Origin: Clostridiales bacterium | GTDB taxonomy: Bacteria; Bacillota; Clostridia; Peptostreptococcales; NVVX01 | Assembly (NCBI GenBank): GCA_021129785.1 | Contig: JAJOKQ010000082.1 | Span: forward strand, 1 to 16,626 | Direction: 5' to 3' | DNA length: 16,626 bases | Shown here: positions 7,720 to 14,695 of the stretch, piece by piece | How positions within the stretch are numbered: position 1 is the stretch's first letter | Layout: the number at the start of each line of letters is the position of its first letter | Position numbers and translations under genes: made by a program | The notes under the pieces: model-generated | Told to the model about the DNA's origin: nothing | Seen by the model: the letters and a program-made list of their open reading frames with translations, nothing else | Databases searched by the model: none

Positions 7720-9138
7720 ATGCAAATGCAAATGAATTCGATCAATTTATTGAGAGTAGAAAATCATAGTATCAAAAACAATTATGTTACTGCTGTGAAA
7801 CGAACAAACATGGATGGATCAAGTGAGTTTAGTAATGTTTTTAGACAAGAGCAAAATGAAACGAACAGAATCTCTAAAGAGAATAAAGACAGAATAGCAG
7901 AAGGATCTGAGATATCCTTGAAACAAGAAGAAAAAGCAGTAGAACAAGTTATAAATAATCTTAGTGATGATGATCCTCAATTAGTTGAAGTGGGAAAAAA
8001 CACCAATGATGAGTTATTGGAGGTAGATTCTGAGGAGATTAGTCTAGATAGCTGTGATGAAGTAGCAGTTTGCGCCAGTCAACATACTATATTGAATTTA
8101 GAATTATTGTTGACTAGGTTAGAAGAATTGTTAGGAAACTCTGTAGAAATAAAGGATATTAAAGGAGCAATAGTTGAGATGAAACTTCTATTAAAAGGTT
8201 CAAGTAGAGAAACCGAGACTGATTTGATAACATTAAAAAATCAATTAGCTAAATTGCTAGAATTAATAGAAGCTAATATTGATACGACCAAACTTTTTAC
8301 TGCAGCAGAGGATGTTTTGAGTGTTGATTTAAGTAGCGATTTAAGTGGCACTGAAAAATTCAATCAAGCAGTTAAAGAGTTAGACATGCTATTTCAAAAA
8401 TTAAGCGAATCACTAAATACCGAAAGAATCAATCCTCACATGGTTAAGCCACAAGTCGTAGAAAATGTTAAGGCTGACGAAATGTTAAAGCATTATCAAA
8501 ATCTTGAAAGCACTGAAAAAATCGAGGTTTTGGTGACTAATGAACAAACAAAAGTTAGCGGTAGTGATGAAAAAGAGAATTCTACTACATCCAACAATAC
8601 AAATCAAGACGAAAATATTGTGATTGATAACTCTATTTTAAGAGATAAGTCTACTATTTTTACAAAAGTTGATTTAGATACTCAAAAGAATTCATCGACA
8701 CTAGAAACAAAGCAAATTCTTGAGCAAATAGTCGAAAAAGTACATGTCAACATAACAAATAACAAAAATGAAATGTTAATTAAACTAACACCTGAAAGAC
8801 TAGGAAATGTATCTGTTAATATTACTGTTGAAAAGGGTCTTGTCAATGCTACATTGTATGCAGAGAATTATCAAGTAAAAGAAATGTTAGAGAACAACCT
8901 TGATCAGCTTAGGACAATATTAATTGAAAAAGGGCTAGGGATAGAAAGTCTTAATGTTTCAGTAGGGCAACACCAAGAACAGCTTAACAAATTTAGGCAT
9001 TCTGCTTTTAATCAAAGTGGGAAAAAGAACAATAAAAACGCAGGAGTAGATGTTATACATCAATCTACAATTTATGATGATAACATGATTAATCACAACC
9101 CATATATTAAAGCTACTCAGTTTGATATGCTAGCTTAG
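7720..9138 (+). CDS. fliK: Flagellar hook-length control protein FliK
   Basis: FliK is the secreted molecular ruler that sets hook length and triggers the substrate-specificity switch through FlhB. The 472-residue product has a long, poorly conserved hydrophilic N-terminal and middle part, rich in E, N, S and K. The conserved hook-length control domain is at about 332-421, with KLTPERLGNVSVNI near 355-368 followed by YQVKEMLENNLDQLRTIL. This LxPxxLGxVxV pattern is the FliK signature. The ATG at 7720 follows AGAGGAGGTGA with 10-base spacing; in-frame ATGs at 7726 and 7732 are farther away. It precedes flgD, the canonical order. Confidence 0.93.
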   Translation: MQMQMNSINLLRVENHSIKNNYVTAVKRTNMDGSSEFSNVFRQEQNETNRISKENKDRIAEGSEISLKQEEKAVEQVINNLSDDDPQLVEVGKNTNDELLEVDSEEISLDSCDEVAVCASQHTILNLELLLTRLEELLGNSVEIKDIKGAIVEMKLLLKGSSRETETDLITLKNQLAKLLELIEANIDTTKLFTAAEDVLSVDLSSDLSGTEKFNQAVKELDMLFQKLSESLNTERINPHMVKPQVVENVKADEMLKHYQNLESTEKIEVLVTNEQTKVSGSDEKENSTTSNNTNQDENIVIDNSILRDKSTIFTKVDLDTQKNSSTLETKQILEQIVEKVHVNITNNKNEMLIKLTPERLGNVSVNITVEKGLVNATLYAENYQVKEMLENNLDQLRTILIEKGLGIESLNVSVGQHQEQLNKFRHSAFNQSGKKNNKNAGVDVIHQSTIYDDNMINHNPYIKATQFDMLA

Positions 9139-9152
9139 TAAAGGAGGACAAT

Positions 9153-9509
9153 ATGGACGTTTCGGAAGTGCAAGGGAAATACAAAGAATATAGTGCAGAA
9201 AAAAAGAATGATTTTGCATCAAATATGGATAAAGATATGTTTTTAGAATTGTTAGTTGCTCAGATGAGAAATCAAGATCCACTAAATCCAATGGAAGACA
9301 GAGAATTTATTGCTCAAATGGCGCAATTTTCATCACTTGAACAGATGCAAAACTTAAACAGTGGAATGGATTCTTTTAAGGAAGAAGTAATGGAGCAAAT
9401 ACAGCATATGAACAACAACATGGTAAATAGCCAAACAAATATCGTAGACAAAATAGCATTACTAAATACTACGGTAGAACAAATTGTTAATGCCTACAAC
9501 AATCAGTAG
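9153..9509 (+). CDS. flgD: Flagellar hook assembly scaffold FlgD, short form
   Basis: FlgD forms the transient cap on which hook subunits polymerise. The product has 118 residues and holds only the conserved N-terminal FlgD domain: KDMFLELLVAQMRNQDPLNP at about 27-46, then EFIAQMAQFSSLEQMQNL. The Ig-like and Tudor-like domains of enterobacterial FlgD (about 230 residues) are absent. A short form is normal in Firmicutes (Bacillus FlgD is about 140), so I do not treat it as a truncated gene. The start is ATG with a strong AAGGAGG 5 bases upstream. It lies 14 bases after fliK. Confidence 0.93.
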   Translation: MDVSEVQGKYKEYSAEKKNDFASNMDKDMFLELLVAQMRNQDPLNPMEDREFIAQMAQFSSLEQMQNLNSGMDSFKEEVMEQIQHMNNNMVNSQTNIVDKIALLNTTVEQIVNAYNNQ

Positions 9510-9547
9510 TAGACTATATGGATGTAAATATTTAAGGAGGTGCATGT

Positions 9548-9922
9548 ATGTATAATAACATAAAAATACAGCCTAACTCCATAAAACAAATTAAGACTAA
9601 CACTAACCAGCAGAAAAGAAATGCAGGAAACTTTAACAATATTCTTAATGATCAAATCAAGAAGAATGAAGAACTTAAGTTTTCTAAGCATGCTATGAAT
9701 AGGTTAGAACAAAGAGACATTTCGCTTTCATTTGAGGAAAAGGGGCGAATATCTAAAGCATTGAGTATTGCAGGTAATAAAGGAATAAAAGAAACGCTTA
9801 TATTGATGGATAACAAAATATTTGTTGCAAGCGTAAGAAACAGAACTATTATTACTGCAACTCTTGAAGGACAACTAAAAGAAAGTACTTTCACAAACAT
9901 TGACGGAGCTGTAATAATTTAA
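9548..9922 (+). CDS. TIGR02530-like small flagellar operon protein of unknown function
   Basis: I recognise this from memory as the family found between flgD and flgE in many Clostridia and Bacilli (TIGR02530, 'flagellar operon protein'); its biochemical function is not established as far as I know. The 124-residue product has a basic, asparagine-rich N-terminus, then a conserved core FSKHAMNRLEQRDISLSFEE at about 45-64, and a small C-terminal domain with LMDNKIFVASVRNRTIITA near 88-106. There is no signal peptide or membrane segment. The ATG 9548 follows AAGGAGGTG; a nearby ATG 9544 is out of frame. The stop codon (9920-9922) overlaps the base of a stem-loop in front of flgE. Location suggests a hook-assembly role, by inference only. 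Confidence 0.82.
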   Translation: MYNNIKIQPNSIKQIKTNTNQQKRNAGNFNNILNDQIKKNEELKFSKHAMNRLEQRDISLSFEEKGRISKALSIAGNKGIKETLILMDNKIFVASVRNRTIITATLEGQLKESTFTNIDGAVII

Positions 9923-9965
9923 GCCGGACCAACTATTATATCGAGTATATTCGATTTGGAGGCTT
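9921..9965 (+). promoter_or_regulatory. Bulged stem-loop upstream of flgE
   Basis: Three nested complementary blocks form one bulged hairpin. AAGCC (9921-9925) pairs with GGCTT (9961-9965), CCAA (9929-9932) with TTGG (9956-9959), and ATCGA (9940-9944) with TCGAT (9951-9955), leaving a 6-base GTATAT loop. The base of the stem includes the last two bases of the upstream stop codon, so a terminating ribosome would disrupt it. It has no U-tract and does not look like an intrinsic terminator. It matches no riboswitch consensus I can recall. Function is inferred, not shown. Confidence 0.5.
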
Positions 9966-9966
9966 A

Positions 9967-9992
9967 CCATTTCTGACTGACTGACGAAATGG
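9967..9992 (+). promoter_or_regulatory. Stem-loop with triple TGAC loop upstream of flgE
   Basis: A perfect 7-bp stem, CCATTTC (9967-9973) with GAAATGG (9986-9992), encloses a 12-base loop made of three tandem TGAC units (9974-9985). It directly follows the bulged stem-loop at 9921-9965 and ends 12 bases before the flgE ribosome-binding site (AGGAGG, 10005-10010). No U-run follows. It could protect or process the hook mRNA or modulate flgE translation; this is inference. Confidence 0.5.
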
Positions 9993-10019
9993 AATACAAA
10001 AAATAGGAGGTTGTGCAAA

Positions 10020-11384
10020 ATGATGAGATCTATGTTCTCTGCTGTATCAGGACTTCGTGCCCACCAAACACGAATGGATGTTATAGGTAATAATATAGCT
10101 AACGTTAATACAGTAGGATTTAAAGGTGGAAGAGTTACTTTTCAAGAAGTGTTTAACCAAACATTAAGAGCAGCAGGTTCACCGCAAGTTGGAAGAGGTG
10201 GAACTAATCCTCACCAAGTAGGGCTTGGAATTAGTGTTGCTTCAATGGATACGTTCCACGTACGAGGAGCTGTTGAAAGAACAGACTATAATACTGATTT
10301 AATGATAAATGGAAGTGGTTTCTTTTTGGTTTCAGATGACCCTAACTTTCTTAATAGATCTTTTACTAGAGCAGGTAACTTTGCTTTAGATGAGCAGGGA
10401 AACTTAGTAACTACAGAAGGATTTAAAGTACTAGGATATATGGCAGATGAAAATGGGGTTTTGCAACCTAGAATAGAAGGGTTAGTGATTTCTAAAGCTG
10501 TGACTTCTGACGCGAAGGTTACTGAAAATGCCGTTTTAGAAGGTAATTTAGATAGTCAGACACAAATTTCTGCTGCTACGGCAAATGTTGGACCCAATGG
10601 AGGAGATACAGTATATTGGGAAAAAACAGTTGATGGTATAAGAACTTTTGAAGTAAATCCAGCCTATGAAGAAGCTATTGCTAGAGAAACGACTTTTCAA
10701 GTATTTGACAGACTAGGTGGAATGCATCAAATAAAACTATCATTTATTAAAACGACGAACAATGATTTTGTTGTTGAGGCTTTTTATGTTGAAGAAAATG
10801 GTAACATGTTTCATGCTGGTAGTCCAGAATTAGGTCAAAGTGCTGCAATTAATTTGAATTTTTTGCCAACTGGAAAGCTGTCTCTTGCAACTTCAGTTGA
10901 ACTGACAATAGGAGATACTTTGACTAGCGGAGCAGGACCATTTACTTTTGAAATAGATTTTTCAAAGCTTAATATGTTTGCAAACACTTCAACTGTATCG
11001 GCAACAAGTATCGATGGATTTAAACAAGGAACATTAAATGACTTTGCTATCGCTCCTTCAGGTGAAATATTAGGTGCATTTGATAATGGTCAAAGACGAG
11101 TACTTGGACAAATTGCACTTGCAAACTTTAAGAATACATCAGGACTTGCAAAAACTTCTGCAAATATGTTTGTAAATACGCAAAACTCAGGTGAGCCTAT
11201 CATTGGTCAACCAGGAGTAGGTGGATTTGGGGCTTTGAACCCTGGAGCTCTTGAAATGTCAAATATAGACTTATCAAGAGAGTTTACTAATATGATTACA
11301 ACGCAAAGAGGATTTCAGGCGAATTCTAGAGTTATTACTACAACAGATGAAATGTTACAGGAGTTAGTAAATCTAAAGAGATAA
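10020..11384 (+). CDS. flgE: Flagellar hook protein FlgE
   Basis: FlgE polymerises into the hook, the universal joint between rod and filament. The 454-residue product has the rod/hook N-terminal signature MRSMFSAVSGLRAHQTRMDV followed by IGNNIANVNTVGFKGGR. A variable surface region fills the middle (about 90-330). The C-terminal hook domain has a GALEMSNIDLSREFTNMITT run and RGFQANSRVITTTDEMLQEL, needed for helix packing in the D0 domain. I chose ATG 10020 because AGGAGG ends 9 bases before it; an in-frame TTG at 10011 directly abuts that SD and would add an unlikely MCK. The gene is flanked on both sides by RNA hairpins, unlike its neighbours. Length fits hook proteins of Clostridia (400-500). 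Confidence 0.96.
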   Translation: MMRSMFSAVSGLRAHQTRMDVIGNNIANVNTVGFKGGRVTFQEVFNQTLRAAGSPQVGRGGTNPHQVGLGISVASMDTFHVRGAVERTDYNTDLMINGSGFFLVSDDPNFLNRSFTRAGNFALDEQGNLVTTEGFKVLGYMADENGVLQPRIEGLVISKAVTSDAKVTENAVLEGNLDSQTQISAATANVGPNGGDTVYWEKTVDGIRTFEVNPAYEEAIARETTFQVFDRLGGMHQIKLSFIKTTNNDFVVEAFYVEENGNMFHAGSPELGQSAAINLNFLPTGKLSLATSVELTIGDTLTSGAGPFTFEIDFSKLNMFANTSTVSATSIDGFKQGTLNDFAIAPSGEILGAFDNGQRRVLGQIALANFKNTSGLAKTSANMFVNTQNSGEPIIGQPGVGGFGALNPGALEMSNIDLSREFTNMITTQRGFQANSRVITTTDEMLQELVNLKR

Positions 11385-11393
11385 TACAATAAT

Positions 11394-11419
11394 GCTCTCA
11401 GGTTTTTCCTCCTGAGAGC
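11394..11419 (+). promoter_or_regulatory. Perfect 9-bp hairpin between flgE and flbD
   Basis: GCTCTCAGG (11394-11402) is exactly complementary to CCTGAGAGC (11411-11419), with an 8-base pyrimidine loop TTTTTCCT. It starts 10 bases after the flgE stop and ends one base before the purine-rich stretch that includes the flbD ribosome-binding site (AAAAGGA). No U-tract follows on either strand, so it is not a standard intrinsic terminator. It is more likely a 3' stabiliser for the flgE segment, a processing boundary, or a brake on flbD translation. That role is inference. Confidence 0.6.
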
Positions 11420-11434
11420 TAAAAGGATGATAAT

Positions 11435-11644
11435 ATGATTACTCTAAAAAGGTTAAACGATGAAGAATTTGTACTAAATAGTGATTTGATAGAATATATA
11501 GACCAAACGCCAGACACGATAATAACACTAATGAATGGGCATAAATACGTGGTTTTAGAAAAAAAAGAAGAAATTATTGAGAAGATAAAGAAATACAAAA
11601 AAGATATTTATATAGGAAAGCACTTAGAAGATGACATTTTTTAG
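11435..11644 (+). CDS. flbD: FlbD/SwrD family flagellar protein
   Basis: This is a small protein of the FlbD family, equivalent to Bacillus SwrD, which is reported to raise motor torque for swarming, presumably through the stators. The 69-residue product starts MITLKRLNDEEFVLNSDLIE and has the family core YIDQTPDTIITLMNGHKYVV at about 21-40, followed by a lysine-rich C-terminal helix. Length is normal (about 65-75). The ATG has AAGGA 8 bases upstream, a moderate site located directly behind a hairpin. It sits immediately before motA and motB, which fits a stator-related role. This FlbD is unrelated to the Caulobacter transcription factor of the same name. Confidence 0.92.
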   Translation: MITLKRLNDEEFVLNSDLIEYIDQTPDTIITLMNGHKYVVLEKKEEIIEKIKKYKKDIYIGKHLEDDIF

Positions 11645-11659
11645 AAGAGAGGTAATATA

Positions 11660-12451
11660 ATGGACATAGGGAGTATAGCGGGTCTGCTAGTAGGGTTACT
11701 ATTTATTATGCTAGGTATTATGGATGGAGGAAGCTTGGGATCATTCATTAATATCCCGTCGCTACAAATAGTTGTTGGCGGAACATTTGCGGCAACCTTT
11801 ATAGCTTACCCTATGAAAAAAGTCTTTGAATCTGCAAAAATAGCAGGAAAAGTTTTCGGTGCATCAAAAGATGATCCTACAATTGTATTGTCAAAAATAA
11901 TTGAACTAGCAAATACCGCCAGAAAAGAAGGCTTGCTTGCTCTTGAAGAAATTTCACAAAGCATAGATGATAAATTTCTAAATAAAGGCGTTATGTTAAT
12001 CGTTGATGGGACTGACCCTGAGCTAGTAAGAAACTTGCTTGAAACTGAACTTGCTTTTATAGAGGAGAGGCATAGTGATGGACGAGGCTTGTTTGATACA
12101 TTAGGTATGCTCGCCCCGGCTTTTGGTATGGTAGGAACTTTGATAGGACTTATAAACATGCTAGCTAAGTTGGATGACCCCTCAACAGTTGGACCAAGTA
12201 TGGCTGTAGCGCTTATTACAACGTTGTATGGTTCGTTAATGGCAAATTTAATCTTTATTCCTATTGCTACAAAACTTAAATTAAGAAGTAGGGAAGAAAT
12301 ATTGATAAAAGAGATAATAGTAGAAGGGCTACTTTCGATACAAGCAGGCGAAAATCCAAGAATCATTGAAGAAAAACTTAAAGCTTTCTTACCACCTAAA
12401 ATTAGAGAAGCTCTTCAGGCGAAACAAGAAGAGGTGGTAGAAGGTGCCTAA
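11660..12451 (+). CDS. motA: Flagellar motor stator protein MotA
   Basis: MotA with MotB forms the ion channel and torque-generating stator. The 263-residue product has four transmembrane segments: about 5-25, 33-52, 148-168 and 182-204. The cytoplasmic loop carries the conserved KEGLLALEE (89-97), and the pore regions are LAPAFGMVGTLIGL (P153, T160) and AVALITTLYG (T187, T188). Threonines at these pore positions resemble sodium-type PomA rather than typical proton-type MotA. The ATG follows AGAGAGGTAA. The stop overlaps motB by 8 bases, so the pair is probably translationally coupled for stoichiometry. Confidence 0.95.
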   Translation: MDIGSIAGLLVGLLFIMLGIMDGGSLGSFINIPSLQIVVGGTFAATFIAYPMKKVFESAKIAGKVFGASKDDPTIVLSKIIELANTARKEGLLALEEISQSIDDKFLNKGVMLIVDGTDPELVRNLLETELAFIEERHSDGRGLFDTLGMLAPAFGMVGTLIGLINMLAKLDDPSTVGPSMAVALITTLYGSLMANLIFIPIATKLKLRSREEILIKEIIVEGLLSIQAGENPRIIEEKLKAFLPPKIREALQAKQEEVVEGA

Positions 12452-13193
12452 GAAAAAGAAACAGGAAGAAGCACCAGCTGGTGCACCTGCGTGGATGGCA
12501 ACATATGGCGATATGGTAACACTGTTGTTATGCTTCTTTGTACTTTTGTTCGCATTTTCAACGATAGATGCTGAAAAATTCCAAGCGATTATTACTGCTT
12601 TTCAAGGATCCATTGGGATAATGGAGGATGGAACAACTGTTGAGCCTACTGATTTTGTATCAGAAGCTTTGCAAGATGATTCAACTGCGAAGCAAGAAGA
12701 GGAATTGGAGGACTTTAGAAAGTTGCAAGAACAATTAGAAGCTTTCTTAGAGAAACATGATTTACAAGCAGATGTACTAGTGACATTAGAGACTATAGGA
12801 TTGGTTTTGAGACTTCAGGATAATATACTTTTTGATTCAGGAAGATCTAATTTAAGAATTGAAGCGTTAGAATTATTAACATACTTAGCGACTTTACTGA
12901 AACAGTCGGAATTTATCGATAAACACATAAGAATTGAAGGGCATACCGACAGTGATCCATTACTTCCAGGCGCGAGATATGAAACGAATTGGGAGCTGTC
13001 TGTAGCACGTGCTTCGAGAGTTGTTAGACATTTAATTGAAGTTGAGGAACTTGCACCAGAGCGCTTTACAGCTGCAGGGTACTCAAAGTATCACCCGATT
13101 GCCCCTAACGACACTGCAACCAATAAAGCAAAAAACAGACGAGTTGATATAGTAATACTTAGAGCAGAAATGATTGTGGATTTGTCTAATTAA
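12444..13193 (+). CDS. motB: Flagellar motor stator protein MotB
   Basis: MotB anchors the stator to peptidoglycan and supplies the ion-binding aspartate. The 249-residue product has a short basic N-terminus, then PAWMATYGDMVTLLLCFFVL with the essential Asp at residue 23, and one transmembrane helix at about 22-40. A plug/linker follows, then an OmpA-like peptidoglycan-binding domain from about 125 with IEGHTDSDPL (164-173), NWELSVARASRVVRHL (182-197) and NRRVDIVI (231-238). The GTG start has GAGGTGG 6 bases upstream, inside the end of motA. The helix (CFFVLLFAFSTID) resembles PomB/MotS, suggesting sodium coupling; this is inference. Confidence 0.95.
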   Translation: MPKKKKQEEAPAGAPAWMATYGDMVTLLLCFFVLLFAFSTIDAEKFQAIITAFQGSIGIMEDGTTVEPTDFVSEALQDDSTAKQEEELEDFRKLQEQLEAFLEKHDLQADVLVTLETIGLVLRLQDNILFDSGRSNLRIEALELLTYLATLLKQSEFIDKHIRIEGHTDSDPLLPGARYETNWELSVARASRVVRHLIEVEELAPERFTAAGYSKYHPIAPNDTATNKAKNRRVDIVILRAEMIVDLSN

Positions 13194-13249
13194 AGAAATG
13201 CTTGTCTGTAAGGTAGATTTGTTTCTGAATAAGCAGGGAGGAAAGTTTT

Positions 13250-13669
13250 ATGAGCATGAAAAAAATCATTTTGTTTGCTATAATAGGTTTAGTTATATTA
13301 GCTGTAATTGCTGGAGCTATTCTGTATTTTACTGTTTTTAGAAGTACAGATGAAGAAAAAATAGTAGAAATTGAAACATTTGAATTTAAACTTGGCAAGT
13401 TCACTACCAATTTAAGTGATTCTAGAGATTTTTTTAGAGGAGATATAGTGATTGAAACTAGTAACAAAGATTTGTTAAAAGAATTTGAAATTCAAAATGC
13501 AGAATTAAGAGACCGTATTATCAAAATAATTATTACGAAGAAACCCAATGATATATTAAGTGCAGATGGACTGCAAAACTTAAGACAAGAGATTATTGCT
13601 GCTATTTCTGACGTAATGGATACGGATGAGATAACAAATTTGTTTTTTGTTGACTATATCATCCAATAG
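13250..13669 (+). CDS. fliL: Flagellar basal body-associated protein FliL
   Basis: FliL surrounds the stator units at the basal body and supports stator function. The 139-residue product has a short cytoplasmic lead (MSMKK), one transmembrane helix at about 5-29, and an extracytoplasmic FliL domain containing FKLGKFTTNLSDSRDFFRGD and the C-terminal SDVMDTDEITNLFFVDYIIQ. The pattern in which the protein ends with a vFf..yiiQ-like strand is typical. The ATG has GGGAGGAAAG upstream. It follows motB after 56 bases. Its TAG stop lies in the fliM ribosome-binding site (ATAGGAGGTGA). Confidence 0.93.
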   Translation: MSMKKIILFAIIGLVILAVIAGAILYFTVFRSTDEEKIVEIETFEFKLGKFTTNLSDSRDFFRGDIVIETSNKDLLKEFEIQNAELRDRIIKIIITKKPNDILSADGLQNLRQEIIAAISDVMDTDEITNLFFVDYIIQ

Positions 13670-13681
13670 GAGGTGAGATTA

Positions 13682-14695
13682 TTGGCAGAGATAATGTCGC
13701 AAAATGAAATAGATAGCCTGCTTAATGCGCTAAGCTCTGGTGAAGTTGATGTTGAAGAGATAAAGAATGAAGAAGAAGAAAAAAAAGTTGTATCGTATGA
13801 CTTTAGAAGTCCTAAAAAGCTTGCTAAAGATCAGTTAAAGACATTACAAATTATTCATGATAATTTTTGCAGAGGACTGAATACATTTTTGGCAGGTTAC
13901 CTAAGAAGTTATGTGCACTCTGAAGTTCTTTCTGTAGAAGAGTTATCATATCATGAGTTTAGTAATTCTATTGCAAACCCGTCGGTGTTATCGATAATGG
14001 ACTTTAATCCGTTAGAAGGTCAGATTGTTATGGACTTATCGCCTGCTGTTGGCTTTGCCTTTATAGATAGGATTCTTGGAGGTAAGGGCAAACTCTTTGA
14101 TGAAAAACGAATATTTACTGAAATCGAGTCTTCGTTGATAAGGAAACTTATTAAGCAAATCATGGATCTATTAGTTGACCCTTGGGCAAATGTTATAGAA
14201 TTAAGTCCAAAGCTTGATAAAATAGAGTACAACTCGCAATTTGTACAAATTATATCACCTAATGAAACTGTTGCTTTAATAACTTTGGCAATAAAAATTG
14301 GCGACGTAGAAGGAATGATGAACATTTGTATTCCGCACATTGTAATTGAACCAATACTTGGGAAGTTAAGCACAAAGTTTTGGTTTTCAAAAATAAGTAA
14401 AGAGATCACAGAAAATGAAAAAGACTCCTTGAAAAGAAACCTAGAAAAAGGGAAGTTGAAAGTATCTGCGATACTAGGGAAAACCGAGATAACTGTAAAA
14501 GAATTCATTGGACTGCAAGTAGGTGATGTGATTAAATTGAATAATCTTACAAAAGATCCAATAGAAATTACGGTAGGAGAAAGAAATAAATATTATGGAT
14601 TCCCAGGAACAATGAAGAATAAATTAGCTATTAAAATAACTGAAATCTATAGGGAAGGAGATGAGAATTATGGGCGAAATGCTTTCGCAAGATGA
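13682..14695 (+). CDS. fliM: Flagellar motor switch protein FliM
   Basis: FliM is the C-ring protein that binds CheY~P and passes the signal to FliG. The 337-residue product begins with the CheY-binding peptide SQNEIDSLLNAL (6-17). A middle CheC-like domain follows, with LSPAVGFAFIDRILGGKGK, and a C-terminal FliN-like domain from about 255 (LGKTEITVKEFIGLQVGDVI). I chose TTG 13682 because AGGAGG ends 8 bases before it and it gives the family start MAEIMSQNEID. An upstream GTG (13673) lies inside the SD, and ATG 13694 is 20 bases from it. The 3' end overlaps fliY by 26 bases. Confidence 0.95.
   Translation: MAEIMSQNEIDSLLNALSSGEVDVEEIKNEEEEKKVVSYDFRSPKKLAKDQLKTLQIIHDNFCRGLNTFLAGYLRSYVHSEVLSVEELSYHEFSNSIANPSVLSIMDFNPLEGQIVMDLSPAVGFAFIDRILGGKGKLFDEKRIFTEIESSLIRKLIKQIMDLLVDPWANVIELSPKLDKIEYNSQFVQIISPNETVALITLAIKIGDVEGMMNICIPHIVIEPILGKLSTKFWFSKISKEITENEKDSLKRNLEKGKLKVSAILGKTEITVKEFIGLQVGDVIKLNNLTKDPIEITVGERNKYYGFPGTMKNKLAIKITEIYREGDENYGRNAFAR

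Noticed and set aside
9153..9509. flgD as a truncated pseudogene
   Set aside because: It is short compared with enterobacterial FlgD, but short FlgD is normal in Firmicutes; the core motif, start and ribosome-binding site are intact.
9503..9691. 62-codon minus-strand hydrophobic open frame across the flgD end and the following gene
   Set aside because: Its hydrophobicity reflects antisense of A-rich codons; it covers the strong ribosome-binding site of the next gene and has no start signal of its own.
9921..9992. Cyclic di-GMP riboswitch before flgE
   Set aside because: A c-di-GMP switch would make sense for motility, but I cannot find the conserved class I or class II core sequence in this region.
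11394..11419. Intrinsic terminator after flgE
   Set aside because: The hairpin is strong but no U-tract follows on either strand, and flbD with motAB continues the operon directly, so I call it a regulatory or stabilising hairpin instead.
11806..12366. 186-codon minus-strand open frame inside motA
   Set aside because: Shadow of motA: serine/isoleucine-rich, no recognised domain, and the + strand product is certain.
14020..14508. 162-codon minus-strand open frame inside fliM
   Set aside because: Antisense shadow of fliM with low-complexity S/I/F composition and no supporting signals.
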